Shown here: positions 54,744 through 63,955 of the stretch, piece by piece | How positions within the stretch are numbered: the stretch's first letter is position 1 | Layout: every line of letters starts with the position of its first letter | Assembly (NCBI RefSeq): GCF_900143265.1 | Contig: NZ_FRDJ01000007.1 | Coordinates: 34,070-98,069 of the forward strand | Origin: Fervidobacterium gondwanense DSM 13020 | GTDB taxonomy: Bacteria; Thermotogota; Thermotogae; Thermotogales; Fervidobacteriaceae | Direction of reading: 5' to 3' | DNA length: 64,000 nucleotides | Made by a program: the position numbers and the translations under genes | The notes under the pieces: generated by a model | Seen by the model: the letters and a program-made list of their open reading frames with translations, nothing else | Told to the model about the DNA's origin: nothing | Database searches by the model: none

Positions 54744-55892
54744 ATGGTAAACAAGAAGCTTAATCCCGTATCTATGAAAAGAAAGAACAAAAAGATGGTA
54801 ATGAGGTACCTAATGGAGAAAGGGCATGCCACGAGGAGCGAAATAGCTCATAAAACTGGACTTGCTTTAAGTGCAATCTGGAGATTAATGGGTGAGCTTG
54901 AATCCGAGAACCTTATTGAGGTTAAGAATACTTCGTCTGGCAGAGGTAGGAAATCTTTAGTCTATGCCCCTACAACTTCTTTCATAACATCGGTGATATA
55001 CAACGTGGAAGTCAAGGAAACAATTGTAGCTGTCGGTTTTCTTGATGGGTCTTGGAGAATTGTGGAAAACTTTTTAACACCCGACAATTTTGGAGAGTTT
55101 AAGAGAATTGTGCTTGACACGTTTTATAGAATTCAAAAGAATTACAGAATCAATAGCAATATTACGAAAGTTGTTTTCTCTCTACCTGGAATGGTTGACT
55201 ATAAGAGAAAGCTCCTAATCTGTGCTCCTAATTTAGACTGGAAAGATTTGAATCTTCAAAGGGAATTTAAAGAGATGGGTTTAGAGGTACTTGCCGAGAA
55301 TGATGCAAACCTTTCTTTGCTTGCCGAATTGTTTTTCTCAAATGATGTCAGAGAATCTAAGGTTGCGTTTTTCCTGTACTTTGGTGAAGGTATAGGCGGC
55401 TCTATCGCTGTAAACGGTGATATTGTTAGGGGAAAGAATTCTATAGCAGGCGAAATTGGACATGTGGAGTTGAGTGTTAGCAATACTGAGCTCGAGAAAT
55501 TACTTTCATTATCAAAAATTTTAGACAGAATAGAAAGTCCTACCTTTCATCGAAACGCATCGCTGAAAGATAAGTTTGAATACATGAAAAAACTGTGGTA
55601 TGAAGGGTACCCTGGTGTTAAACACGTAGTAGATGATTTTATTCACCAACTGGCTTTAACCGTAAGGAATATGGGTTATCTTTTGAATCCCGATGTCATT
55701 GTTTTTGGCGGACTAATAAACGATATATATGAAACGTTTTCATCAGAGATAAATGATCGATTGAATCAAATTATTGGAGCAGATAAGATTTTTGATGTGA
55801 ACATACGCGATACTGTTTTCAAAGAAGTTCCGCCCTCGCTTGTTGGTGCAAATGTTTTAGTTCTCGAGGATTTTTTGAGGTCTTTTGATTGA
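54744..55892 (+). CDS. ROK-family (NagC/XylR-type) transcriptional regulator
   Basis: A 382-aa repressor. The N-terminal winged helix (RNKKMVMRYLMEKGHATRSEIAHKTGLALSAIWRLMGELESENLIE) precedes a ROK sugar-kinase-like domain: VVFSLPGMVDY, AENDANLSLLAELFF, YFGEGIGGSIAVNGDIVRG and GEIGHVEL. After GEIGH the usual zinc Cys cluster (CxCGxxGC) is absent, so the zinc-binding site is lost. It lies directly before, and overlaps the leader of, the family 5 ABC operon, so it most likely controls that operon in response to a sugar. ATG 54744 follows AGGGGG. Confidence 0.88.
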   Translation: MVNKKLNPVSMKRKNKKMVMRYLMEKGHATRSEIAHKTGLALSAIWRLMGELESENLIEVKNTSSGRGRKSLVYAPTTSFITSVIYNVEVKETIVAVGFLDGSWRIVENFLTPDNFGEFKRIVLDTFYRIQKNYRINSNITKVVFSLPGMVDYKRKLLICAPNLDWKDLNLQREFKEMGLEVLAENDANLSLLAELFFSNDVRESKVAFFLYFGEGIGGSIAVNGDIVRGKNSIAGEIGHVELSVSNTELEKLLSLSKILDRIESPTFHRNASLKDKFEYMKKLWYEGYPGVKHVVDDFIHQLALTVRNMGYLLNPDVIVFGGLINDIYETFSSEINDRLNQIIGADKIFDVNIRDTVFKEVPPSLVGANVLVLEDFLRSFD

Positions 55893-55926
55893 TGACTACC
55901 CAACTTTACTATCAGGAGGTGTGAGT

Positions 55927-57741
55927 ATGAGGAAGTTAGGTACGTTCTTGGTTTTGTTATTTGTTCTCTCTTTAACGTTTGCAGCGGTGTCTTTCCCGCG
56001 TGAGGAAACAGTTTACATTGCTGGTGCTCTATGGGGACCAGCAACGACATGGAACCTCTATGCGCCACAGTCAACATGGGGTACTGACCAATTTATGTAC
56101 ATACCGGCTTTTCAGTACGACCTTGGAAGAGATGCTTGGATTCCTCTCATTGCAGAAAAGTACGAATTTGTCAACAGTACAACACTGAGGATCTACATAA
56201 GGCCTGAAGCAAAGTGGAGCGATGGAAGGCAGATAACAGCAGATGATTTTGTTTACGCTTTTGAACTTACAAAGAAACTTGGTATTGGACCAGGAGCAGG
56301 CTGGGAGAACTACATAGACTCAATAACACGCCTTGGAACAAAAGTTGTTGAATTCAAGGCAAAGACAAAGCCACTGAACTACTTCCAGTTCTTGTCATAC
56401 GCTCTTGGAGCTCAACCAATGCCAAAGCACGTTTATACGGCTCTCGAAGCAAAGAAGATAAACATACAAGACTGGATAAACGACAAACCATCTGAGCAAG
56501 TTGTCTCTGGACCTTACAAGCTCTACTTCTACGCACCTGATATTGTTGTCTATCAGAGGGTTGAAGATTGGTGGGGTAAGGGTATTTTTGGACTGCCAAG
56601 GCCAAAATACATTGCACATGTAATTTACAAAGATAATCCAAGTGCAAGTTTGGCTATTGAAAGAGGAGATGTAGACTGGGCTGGATTGTTCATACCAAAC
56701 ATCTGGGAAATGTGGCAAAAGAAGAATCTCCCAATTGGAACATGGTATAAATCGAAACCATACTTCCTACCAGACGGTGTTGGTTTTGTCTACTTAAATA
56801 ACACAAAACCTGGACTTTCTGATCCAGCAGTTAGAAAGGCTATCGCTTATGCTATACCATATGAAGATATGCTCGAAAAGGCATACTTCGGCTACGGCAG
56901 TCAGGCACATCCTTCGTTTGTCATTGATTTGTTCAAACCAAATAGGCAATACATAAACTATGATCTTGCGAAGAAGACTTTTGGAACAAGCGATGGTAGA
57001 ATTCCATACGATATTGAAAAGGCAAACAAGATACTCGACGAAGCAGGTTACAAATTAGGAAAAGATGGCATAAGGGTAACACCGGATGGCAAGAAGCTTT
57101 CTTACACGATATCAGTTCCTTACGGTTGGTCTGATTGGATGATGATGTGTGAAATGATAGCACTCAGCCTGAAAAAGGTAGGTATTGAAGTTAGAACTGA
57201 ATTCCCAGATTTCTCCGTCTGGGCAGATAGAATGACAAAGGGAACGTTTGATATAATAATCTCTTGGAGCGTTGGACCAAGCTTTGATCACCCATTCAAC
57301 ATTTACAGATTCGCACTTGATAAGAGGCTTTCTGCACCAGTTGGCGAGGTTACATGGGCAGGAGACTGGCAGAGATACGACAACGACGAAGTAGTAAAAC
57401 TATTGGACAGTGCAGTTTCCTCTCTCGATTCGAACGTCAGGAAGAACGCTTATTTCAGACTGCAAGAAATGATCTATAAAGATATGCCAAGCATACCTGC
57501 ATTCTACACAGCTCACTGGTACAATTATTTGACAAAGTATTGGAGAAACTGGCCAAGTGAAGATAATCCGTACTGGTTTAGACCAGCACCATGGCATGCA
57601 GATGCGCTACCAACACTATTCGGGATCTCCTCTGTTAAGAGTCCTCAACCAGTTCCAAAATGGTTAGGAACAACCGAAGAAGGCGGACTTGGTATTCCAA
57701 CTTCTAAGGTATTCGACGACCTTAGCAAAGCTAAGAAATAA
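55927..57741 (+). CDS. Family 5 ABC transporter substrate-binding protein (oligopeptide/oligosaccharide type)
   Basis: A 604-aa periplasmic protein with a signal peptide (KLGTFLVLLFVLSLTFAAV) and no clear lipobox. FVYAFELTKKLG, RPEAKWSDGRQITADDFVYAF and the SGPYKLYFYAPD segment are typical of SBP family 5. In Thermotogae several members of this family bind oligosaccharides instead of peptides. Linkage to a ROK regulator favours a sugar ligand here, but this is inference. The ATG at 55927 follows CAGGAGGTG. The GC-rich hairpin after the gene may keep its mRNA level above that of the permeases. Confidence 0.88.
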   Translation: MRKLGTFLVLLFVLSLTFAAVSFPREETVYIAGALWGPATTWNLYAPQSTWGTDQFMYIPAFQYDLGRDAWIPLIAEKYEFVNSTTLRIYIRPEAKWSDGRQITADDFVYAFELTKKLGIGPGAGWENYIDSITRLGTKVVEFKAKTKPLNYFQFLSYALGAQPMPKHVYTALEAKKINIQDWINDKPSEQVVSGPYKLYFYAPDIVVYQRVEDWWGKGIFGLPRPKYIAHVIYKDNPSASLAIERGDVDWAGLFIPNIWEMWQKKNLPIGTWYKSKPYFLPDGVGFVYLNNTKPGLSDPAVRKAIAYAIPYEDMLEKAYFGYGSQAHPSFVIDLFKPNRQYINYDLAKKTFGTSDGRIPYDIEKANKILDEAGYKLGKDGIRVTPDGKKLSYTISVPYGWSDWMMMCEMIALSLKKVGIEVRTEFPDFSVWADRMTKGTFDIIISWSVGPSFDHPFNIYRFALDKRLSAPVGEVTWAGDWQRYDNDEVVKLLDSAVSSLDSNVRKNAYFRLQEMIYKDMPSIPAFYTAHWYNYLTKYWRNWPSEDNPYWFRPAPWHADALPTLFGISSVKSPQPVPKWLGTTEEGGLGIPTSKVFDDLSKAKK

Positions 57742-57774
57742 TTGAGAAATACTTACCTGTTTTTACTTTCTGAT

Positions 57775-57800
57775 GCGGTCCCCATTTGAATGGGGACCGC
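57775..57800 (+). terminator. Intra-operon hairpin after the binding-protein gene
   Basis: GCGGTCCCCA and TGGGGACCGC form a perfect 10-bp stem with loop TTTGAA. No T tract follows. It probably stabilises the upstream mRNA or acts as a partial stop, as at 6930-6951 in the other transport operon. Confidence 0.55.
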
Positions 57801-57836
57801 TTACGGAATTACATAAAAAATGCAAGGAGTGGTAGA

Positions 57837-58853
57837 ATGAAGTCGAAAAATATGTTAAGGTTTTTGTTAAGAAGATTTTTATTTTTACTTGTAACTTACA
57901 TCGTTGCAACAACCATCGTTTTTATCCTTCCTCGAGCAATTCCAGGAAACCCACTTGCCCAGCTTCTTGCCAATCTTTCTCAGGTTGCACAGGCAAACCC
58001 TGAAGCAATAAGAGCTGCTGAAAAGACATTAATGGAGCAGTTCGGCGTAGGTAAACCTGTAGTTGTACAGTATTTCGAATTTGTGGGTCGTGCGTTGAAA
58101 GGTGACCTCGGAACCTCGATAACGTACTATCCGAGAAAGGTACTTGACTTGATTATTCCAGTAATACCTTGGACCCTTATTTTACTTTTGCCAGCAACTT
58201 TAGTTGCTTGGTGGCTTGGAAATATGCTTGGTGCTATAGCAGCATACAGGAGAAATACCTGGGTAGATAGGTGGGTTCTTACATCCTCGATGATAATTTC
58301 TCAAATCCCTTATTATTGGCTCGGAATGTTATTTATATTCTTATTCGGTGTAAAATTAGGATGGTTACCAGTGCAGGGTGCTTATTCACAAGGAACGATT
58401 CCAAGTTTCAGCTTGAACTTTTTCTTGGATGCTTTGAAACATTATATAATGCCATTTGCGTCGATAGTTATCTCAGCCATGGGAGGCTGGGCAATAGGAA
58501 TGAGGGTTATGGTCGTAAACGAACTCGGAAGCGATTACGCACTATTCTCTGAATACCTCGGAATGAGCGAGAAAAGAATATTCAAATACGCTTTCAAAAA
58601 TTCAATCCTACCGCAAATTACTGGACTTGCGTTAAGTTTAGGTGGAGTTTTGGGAGGAGCATTGATTACGGAAATTGTTTTTAACTATCCTGGAACAGGT
58701 TATCTCTTGTTTAAAGCACTAACAACTCTTGATTTTCCAATGATACAAGGTGTGTTTATAATACTCATCGCTTCAATATATCTGGCTAACTTCATCATGG
58801 ACTTTATGTATGCGTTAATAGATCCAAGGATAAGACTTGGTCAGGGGGAATGA
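57837..58853 (+). CDS. ABC transporter permease (DppB/OppB type)
   Basis: A 338-aa permease with about six helices. The first helix and LPRAIPGNPLAQLLANLS, a loop typical of DppB/OppB, start the protein. The EAA loop near LGMSEKRIFKYAFKNSILP and the GGVLGGALITEIVFNYPGTGYL segment complete the pattern. ATG 57837 follows AAGGAG; an in-frame ATG at 57786 lacks a site. It pairs with the next permease and with the two ATPases below to import the ligand of the family 5 binding protein. Confidence 0.88.
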   Translation: MKSKNMLRFLLRRFLFLLVTYIVATTIVFILPRAIPGNPLAQLLANLSQVAQANPEAIRAAEKTLMEQFGVGKPVVVQYFEFVGRALKGDLGTSITYYPRKVLDLIIPVIPWTLILLLPATLVAWWLGNMLGAIAAYRRNTWVDRWVLTSSMIISQIPYYWLGMLFIFLFGVKLGWLPVQGAYSQGTIPSFSLNFFLDALKHYIMPFASIVISAMGGWAIGMRVMVVNELGSDYALFSEYLGMSEKRIFKYAFKNSILPQITGLALSLGGVLGGALITEIVFNYPGTGYLLFKALTTLDFPMIQGVFIILIASIYLANFIMDFMYALIDPRIRLGQGE

Positions 58854-58855
58854 TT

Positions 58856-59698
58856 ATGCTTGCGACGATGATAAGACCATTATTCAAGAATAAGAAGTTT
58901 CTGGTAGGTATATCAATATTCCTCATCTTCCTATTTCTAGGAATTTTTGGTCCCATTTTTTACACAGTTGATCCTATGGAAATGAGTTGGGATAGAGAGC
59001 AACCACCGTCTGCTAACCATCCATTGGGTACAGACACATATGGAAGAGATATCTTGGCACAACTCCTACATGGAATTAGATCTTCACTCTATATAGGTTT
59101 TCTTGCCGCTATTATTTCGCTGATCATTGGGGCGTTGATAGGAAGTCTGTCTGCTGTAAAAAGAGGGATTGTAGACGATGTATTAACATCCTTAACGAAC
59201 ATTGTCTTAACTACACCGTCGGTACTTATAGCTATTCTTATAGCAAGTTATTTAAACGTAAGAAGTTTGGAGGTCGTCGCTGTCATATTGGGACTCTTCC
59301 AATGGCCTTGGTTCGCGAGGGCGATAAGAGCTCAGTTGATGAGTGTTATGTCACGAGAATATGTTTATTTATCAGTTATGGCGGGATATTCCGATCTCAG
59401 ATTAATAATTGAGGACTTACTACCAACCATTGCTACGTACGCATTTATGTCGTTCGTGCTTTTCATAAACGGTGGAATAATGGGTGAAGCTGGATTGAGT
59501 TTAATAGGTCTTGGCCCAACACGCGGAATATCCTTAGGTTTGATGCTACAGTGGGCAGTGTTAATGGAATCGATGAGGAGAGGAATGTGGTGGTGGTTTG
59601 TACCACCGGGAATCGTCATTGTCGCTGTCACAGCTTCGTTGATGGTTATCAGCACGACAATGGATGAGGTCTTTAACCCACGTTTAAGGGAGGAATAA
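58856..59698 (+). CDS. ABC transporter permease (DppC/OppC type)
   Basis: A 280-aa permease. HPLGTDTYGRDILAQLLHGIRSSLYIGF is the conserved start of the DppC/OppC domain. The REYVYLSVMAGYSDLRLIIEDLLP loop is the ATPase contact, and GGIMGEAGLSLIGLG follows. The ATG at 58856 has AGGGGG seven bases upstream; the overlapping ATG at 58850 is too close to it. Tightly packed between the DppB-type permease and the DppD-type ATPase. Confidence 0.88.
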   Translation: MLATMIRPLFKNKKFLVGISIFLIFLFLGIFGPIFYTVDPMEMSWDREQPPSANHPLGTDTYGRDILAQLLHGIRSSLYIGFLAAIISLIIGALIGSLSAVKRGIVDDVLTSLTNIVLTTPSVLIAILIASYLNVRSLEVVAVILGLFQWPWFARAIRAQLMSVMSREYVYLSVMAGYSDLRLIIEDLLPTIATYAFMSFVLFINGGIMGEAGLSLIGLGPTRGISLGLMLQWAVLMESMRRGMWWWFVPPGIVIVAVTASLMVISTTMDEVFNPRLREE

Positions 59699-59700
59699 TC

Positions 59701-60693
59701 GTGAAAGACGTACTTTTAAAAGTCGAGAATGCTAGGGCTTACTATGTTTTGGAACAAGCAACCGTAAAGGCCGTTGATAGTGTTTCATTTGAGATATACG
59801 AAGACGAGGTTGTTGGTATAGTTGGGGAATCAGGTTCTGGTAAGACAACGCTTTCAAACCTTGTTTTCATGAATATGCTAAAACCTTTGAGGTTGATAGA
59901 CGGAAAAGTTTTCTTGAAAACGGATGGCAAATTTGAAGAAATATCAGCTATGTCACGTGATGAAGTTAAGAGAAGATTCTGGGGAAGCGACATAACCATA
60001 ATACCTCAGAGTGCGATGAACGCTCTGATGCCAACTATTAGAATGTCAAAATATGTTGAGCACCTCGCACAGTCACATGGAATTGATGAAAAAGAACTTT
60101 TGAAGAAAGCCGAGGAAAGGTTTGAACAAGTAGGTCTCAAACCTGAATGGCTAAGAAGATATCCGTTTGAACTTAGTGGAGGAATGAGACAGCGTGCCGT
60201 TATAGCGATTGCAACGCTTTTGAACCCGAAGTTGTTAGTTGCTGATGAACCAACTTCCGCACTCGATGTTGTCAATCAAAAAGTTCTCCTACAGGTCTTA
60301 ATGGATCTCAAGAGAAAAGGTATTGTAAAGAGTATCATGTTCATAACACACGATATAGCAACAATCAGACAGATAGCAGACAGAATGCTCGTTATGTATG
60401 CAGGTAAGATAGTTGAGTTCTCGAATATGGAGAAGATGTTAGAGAAGCCATTGCATCCTTACACTAAAGGCCTCTTTGAATCCGTTTTAACACCAGAACC
60501 AGAAGTAAGGGAAAGAGGCATTAGCGTAATTCCTGGCGCACCTGCTAACTTGATAAACCCGCCGAGTGGGTGTAGATTTCAACCAAGATGTCCACACGCA
60601 ATGGAAATATGTAAACAAAAGGAACCAAAATTGATAGAGGTGGAAAAGGATAGACAAGTTGCCTGTTTTCTCTTTCAGGAGGAGAGAGTATGA
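59701..60693 (+). CDS. ABC transporter ATP-binding protein (DppD/OppD type)
   Basis: A 330-aa ATPase. Walker A is GESGSGKTT (about 42-50), signature LSGGMRQRAVIAIA, Walker B LLVADEPTSALD, switch ITHDIATI. The C-terminal region RCPHAMEICKQKEPKLIEVEKDRQVACFL is the oligopeptide transporter-type CxxC-like extension with Cys residues that can hold an Fe-S cluster. A GTG start at 59701 follows GGGAGGAA. It works with the DppF-type ATPase encoded by the overlapping next gene. Confidence 0.9.
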   Translation: MKDVLLKVENARAYYVLEQATVKAVDSVSFEIYEDEVVGIVGESGSGKTTLSNLVFMNMLKPLRLIDGKVFLKTDGKFEEISAMSRDEVKRRFWGSDITIIPQSAMNALMPTIRMSKYVEHLAQSHGIDEKELLKKAEERFEQVGLKPEWLRRYPFELSGGMRQRAVIAIATLLNPKLLVADEPTSALDVVNQKVLLQVLMDLKRKGIVKSIMFITHDIATIRQIADRMLVMYAGKIVEFSNMEKMLEKPLHPYTKGLFESVLTPEPEVRERGISVIPGAPANLINPPSGCRFQPRCPHAMEICKQKEPKLIEVEKDRQVACFLFQEERV

Positions 60694-61496
60694 GTAGACT
60701 CGTTGTTGAAAATTTGACTAAAACATTTTCATTAGGTTTTATAGCAAAGCGACATGTTAATGCCGTTAAAAGCGTATCGTTTACAGTCAAGGAAAAAGAG
60801 ATAGTGTCATTAGTTGGTGAGAGTGGATCAGGAAAGACTACAACAGCAAAAATGTTATTAAGACTTATACAACCAACCTCAGGAAAGATTATGTTCGAAG
60901 GAAAAGATATATGGAAAGATTTGAAAACTCAGGAGGATTTTAAGACCTTTAGAAGAAAGGTCCATGCTGTTTTTCAAGATCCATTCGCAAGTTACAACCC
61001 GTTTTATCCGGTGGAAAGGCCACTTTGGCAAGCAATAAATCTTTTAGAAAAGAAGCCTTCAAACAAAAAGGAAGCTCTTGAAATAATAAAGGATTCTCTA
61101 TTTAAAGTTGGTATAGATCCGAAAGATATACTTGGAAAGTATCCTCATCAGGTGTCCGGTGGTCAAAAGCAAAGAATTATGATTGCAAGATGTTGGATTT
61201 TGAGACCATTAATGATAGTAGCAGATGAACCAACATCGATGATAGATGCTTCCAGTAGAGGAGGAATAATACAGCTCTTCGAAAAGTTAAGAGACGAGCA
61301 AGGAACATCTATCATTTTCATAACCCATGACCTTGGACTTGCTTACTACGTTTCTGACAATATATTTGTTATGAAAGATGGTGAAATAGTAGACAGAGGC
61401 CATCCTGATAAAGTCGTTTTGGAACCACAACATGAATATTCGAAACTGCTTGTTGAGAGTATACCAAAACTATACAGAAAATTGGAAGGGCTGTGA
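60690..61496 (+). CDS. ABC transporter ATP-binding protein (DppF/OppF type)
   Basis: A 268-aa ATPase. GESGSGKTTTAKM is Walker A, AVFQDPFASYNPFYPV the Q-loop, VSGGQKQRIMIARC the signature, MIVADEPTSMIDAS Walker B and ITHDLGLAYY the switch. The C-terminal extension seen in many OppF proteins is short. The ATG overlaps the last four bases of the previous gene. A small membrane protein gene follows with overlap. Confidence 0.9.
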   Translation: MSRLVVENLTKTFSLGFIAKRHVNAVKSVSFTVKEKEIVSLVGESGSGKTTTAKMLLRLIQPTSGKIMFEGKDIWKDLKTQEDFKTFRRKVHAVFQDPFASYNPFYPVERPLWQAINLLEKKPSNKKEALEIIKDSLFKVGIDPKDILGKYPHQVSGGQKQRIMIARCWILRPLMIVADEPTSMIDASSRGGIIQLFEKLRDEQGTSIIFITHDLGLAYYVSDNIFVMKDGEIVDRGHPDKVVLEPQHEYSKLLVESIPKLYRKLEGL

Positions 61497-61498
61497 TT

Positions 61499-61702
61499 AT
61501 GTTTACAAAGGGCATCTTAACAATCTTTACATGGGCTTTTATACTTGAAATCATAGTTTTTATATATTATTTGGGAATAAGCCCAAAACCTGTCGAATTT
61601 TATATGAATTTAGCTTTGCTGATTTTCACAGTTCTTACGCTTGTTTCTTTGTTCTTGAGAGAAAGAAAAAAGAGAAAGAAAGAACAAGATGAAGATAATT
61701 AA
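61499..61702 (+). CDS. Small two-helix membrane protein
   Basis: A 67-aa protein with two hydrophobic helices (ILTIFTWAFILEIIVFIYYL and FYMNLALLIFTVLTLVSLFL) and a highly charged tail (RERKKRKKEQDEDN). I do not recognise a family. It directly follows the ABC operon; a GTG six bases upstream would overlap the ATPase stop. It could stabilise the transporter, but nothing in the sequence proves this. A strong terminator follows. Confidence 0.65.
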   Translation: MFTKGILTIFTWAFILEIIVFIYYLGISPKPVEFYMNLALLIFTVLTLVSLFLRERKKRKKEQDEDN

Positions 61703-61725
61703 CTTTTGTACATCGATTAATAAAT

Positions 61726-61750
61726 GCGGAGCGTAAGCTCCGCGTTTTTT
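61726..61750 (+). terminator. Terminator of the family 5 ABC operon
   Basis: GCGGAGC (61726-61732), GTAA, GCTCCGC (61737-61743), then GTTTTTT. Confidence 0.88.
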
Positions 61751-61768
61751 GTTTATGGCGATATAAAT

Positions 61769-63169
61769 CTATTCTTCAAACTTCTCCTGAACATATCGTA
61801 TGCTTTCGTTTCCATTCAAGTGAGATATTTCATACTGAATTTTCATGGACTTATAACTTTCGAAGTTTAGCTTGACACCTTTCGGTACGCTCTTTTTTAT
61901 ATACGCTGTACGTTTTTCGTATTCTTTCTTGTCTATCATTTTTCTATTAGCAAACGGTGTAGAGAGCTTCGGAACCAAAGGATTAATGCTGACACTGACT
62001 TCTTTGTACCCCAATTTCAACACTTGGTTCAAGAATTCTATCAGCTCTTTGTAATCTTCCTCAGTTTCCTCCTCCAGACCAATAATATAGTAAAACTTAA
62101 CGTTTTCAAAGCCTACTTTCCTTCCTATCTCAAGACCTTTGACTATCTGCTCTGTTGATAAGTCCTTTAACATTATGTCCCGCATCTTTTGTGAAATGCC
62201 CTCCGGTGCTACTGTGAATGAATGGTGGTCGGTGATTCTAAGGAGTTTTAGAAGTTTTTCATTCACTTTGTCCACCCTCATCGATGAAACAGAGAATCTT
62301 ATTTCATTGTTTTCTATATAGTCCAGAAGTTCATCAAGGTATGGGTAATCCGTTATAGTTGCGCTTATCAAACCAAATTCGTGATGTTTAAACCTGTCAA
62401 GTGTTTCAATAAAATCATCCAACTTCGCAAATTTCACAGGCTTTTTCGTATATCCAGTAACACAAAACGCGCACCTTCTTATACATCCCCTTCCGATTTC
62501 TATCAGAAGCTTATTTTTGAAAGGCGAATGCGGGGTTATATAATGTGCCATAGGTATAGGCGATAGATTTCCGATGCAGTTTTCATAATTCGTTTTTCTG
62601 TATTTCTTCGAATATATCTGTGGTATCTTCAGAAGATTGTTCTCTATTTCTTCTTTGTTGTCCAAAGATAAAGCTTCGGAAAACTGATTTGAACAACATT
62701 CAAGATCACCTATAAACACAAAATCAGCAATGTCTTCCACAATCCTATGATTAAACAGCGTTACTGGACCACCAATTATGATGATGGGATGGTAAGACTC
62801 TCTTTGCTGGAAAGACAATGGAATCCCCTTCTTTTTCAACATTCTTGCTATGTTTATCAAATCATTTTCAAATTGGAATGTGAATAACCAGATTTGAAAT
62901 TCGTCGATAGGAACTTGTTCCTCAAGGGAATAGAATTTACTGAACCAGTCTTCATAAAAAAAACGCTGAACATTTAGGTTGTTTTTCGTTAGGAGGTTCT
63001 GTATCCAACTCCAAGCTAAAGATCCACTCGCTATTTTATAACTGTTCGGGAAAATAAGGGCAACCTTCTGAAGGTTGCCCTTTAGCTTAAAAATTTCAGC
63101 TTCTGATTTTTGATAATTAAGAACAAAGTTATATTCTTTAAACGATTCAGAGTCTCTCGGTCTGCGCAT
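61769..63169 (-). CDS. Radical SAM protein with B12-binding-like N-terminal region
   Basis: A 466-aa protein. Residues 1-200 resemble a cobalamin-binding-like domain (VALIFPNSYKIASGSLAW, IIIGGPVTLFNH, DFVFIGDLE). IGRGCIRRCAFCVTGYTKKP at about 225 contains the CxxxCxxC motif of the radical SAM domain. The remaining part (SVSSMRVDKVNEKLLKLLR, EGISQKMRDIM, YYIIGLEEETEEDYKEL) is typical of the B12-binding radical SAM class seen near Fe-S and cofactor enzymes. Substrate unknown. ATG 63169 follows GAGGTGA ten bases upstream. The thioesterase gene lies 21 bases upstream on the same strand. Confidence 0.83.
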   Translation of the reverse strand: MRRPRDSESFKEYNFVLNYQKSEAEIFKLKGNLQKVALIFPNSYKIASGSLAWSWIQNLLTKNNLNVQRFFYEDWFSKFYSLEEQVPIDEFQIWLFTFQFENDLINIARMLKKKGIPLSFQQRESYHPIIIIGGPVTLFNHRIVEDIADFVFIGDLECCSNQFSEALSLDNKEEIENNLLKIPQIYSKKYRKTNYENCIGNLSPIPMAHYITPHSPFKNKLLIEIGRGCIRRCAFCVTGYTKKPVKFAKLDDFIETLDRFKHHEFGLISATITDYPYLDELLDYIENNEIRFSVSSMRVDKVNEKLLKLLRITDHHSFTVAPEGISQKMRDIMLKDLSTEQIVKGLEIGRKVGFENVKFYYIIGLEEETEEDYKELIEFLNQVLKLGYKEVSVSINPLVPKLSTPFANRKMIDKKEYEKRTAYIKKSVPKGVKLNFESYKSMKIQYEISHLNGNESIRYVQEKFEE

Positions 63170-63190
63170 TAAACTCTGTTCACCTCAGGT

Positions 63191-63589
63191 TTAGAAATTC
63201 TCAACGGCTTTTCTTTTCAAATAGTTCTTGGAAACCACTACGCGTGTCAAAGTTCCCTCGGCGATTTTTTCGGATTCTCTCATTACGACGAATTTAAATA
63301 AGACACGATTACCTACTATATCTGTGATGCGAGCTCCAATTATCAAATTTTCTCCAACAACGACAGGTTTGAGGTGACTAATTTCAGCGTCTGTTACAAC
63401 AGAAGTTTCTTCTTCGTCAATGTAAGCTCCAAGAAATTCGTACGTAACGTGGCTTACCTCTTTCAAGAGTGACGAAGTCGACACGAGATGTAGGTATGAT
63501 AATTCTTCTTCCTCTTCCCACACCATACTCTCGTTTGTATTGAGTTCAACAGACTTGTTTAATCCTAAAATGTTCGATAAGTCTTTCAT
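63191..63589 (-). CDS. Hotdog-fold thioesterase-like protein
   Basis: A 132-aa hotdog-fold protein, similar to the FlK-type thioesterases (fluoroacetyl-CoA thioesterase group). STSSLLKEVSHVTYEFLGAYIDEEETSVVTDAEISHLKPVVVGENLIIGARI matches the conserved helix and strands of that fold. The exact acyl-CoA is not predictable. ATG at 63587-63589 follows AGGGGGG. It sits before the radical SAM gene in one minus-strand run. Confidence 0.78.
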   Translation of the reverse strand: MKDLSNILGLNKSVELNTNESMVWEEEEELSYLHLVSTSSLLKEVSHVTYEFLGAYIDEEETSVVTDAEISHLKPVVVGENLIIGARITDIVGNRVLFKFVVMRESEKIAEGTLTRVVVSKNYLKRKAVENF

Positions 63590-63727
63590 ACGATCCCCCC
63601 TAAATTTAAGAAGATAATGTTAACTAAAAGTATTGAAACTTTCCAAAAACCGCATTATTCTTATAAAGATGGGACACCCCCCAACCTACTCTTGACAAAG
63701 GAGGTATCCCGATAGGGATAACTCAAT

Positions 63728-63955
63728 GCTCTCTTGCCAAAACGTTATTCCACCAGCTTTTACAAAAACGGTCATGACAAATACGGTAACCAACAATTCC
63801 TTTGCAAACTCTGCCATCATTCCTTCAAACTTTCCCATTCTCACAAACACAAAAACTTCTCTTTCCCTTATCCCAAATGCCCTTCTTGTGGTAGGTCTAA
63901 GGTTTTTGGGTAGTCAAGAATTTTTGGAAAACGCACAATGGTAATATCAATCTCA
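63728..63955 (+). pseudogene. Remnant of a transposase N-terminus, frameshifted
   Basis: The frame at 63728 starts MLSCQN, but after the fourth codon the meaningful frame is shifted by one base. From about 63740 another frame encodes YSTSFYKNGHDKYGNQQFLCKLC and, after a short gap, YPKCPSCGRSKVFG before a stop at about 63917. This is the zinc-ribbon front part of a transposase (CxxC pairs and the KNGHDKYGNQ loop), with an apparent one-base deletion (TGCC AAAA where TGCCCAAAA fits) and an early stop. The family is not certain. The remaining part is missing or beyond the edge. Confidence 0.55.

Noticed and set aside
56354..56718. Cys-rich minus-strand ORFs inside the family 5 binding-protein gene
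   Set aside because: They are antisense shadows of a well supported gene, with no family resemblance.
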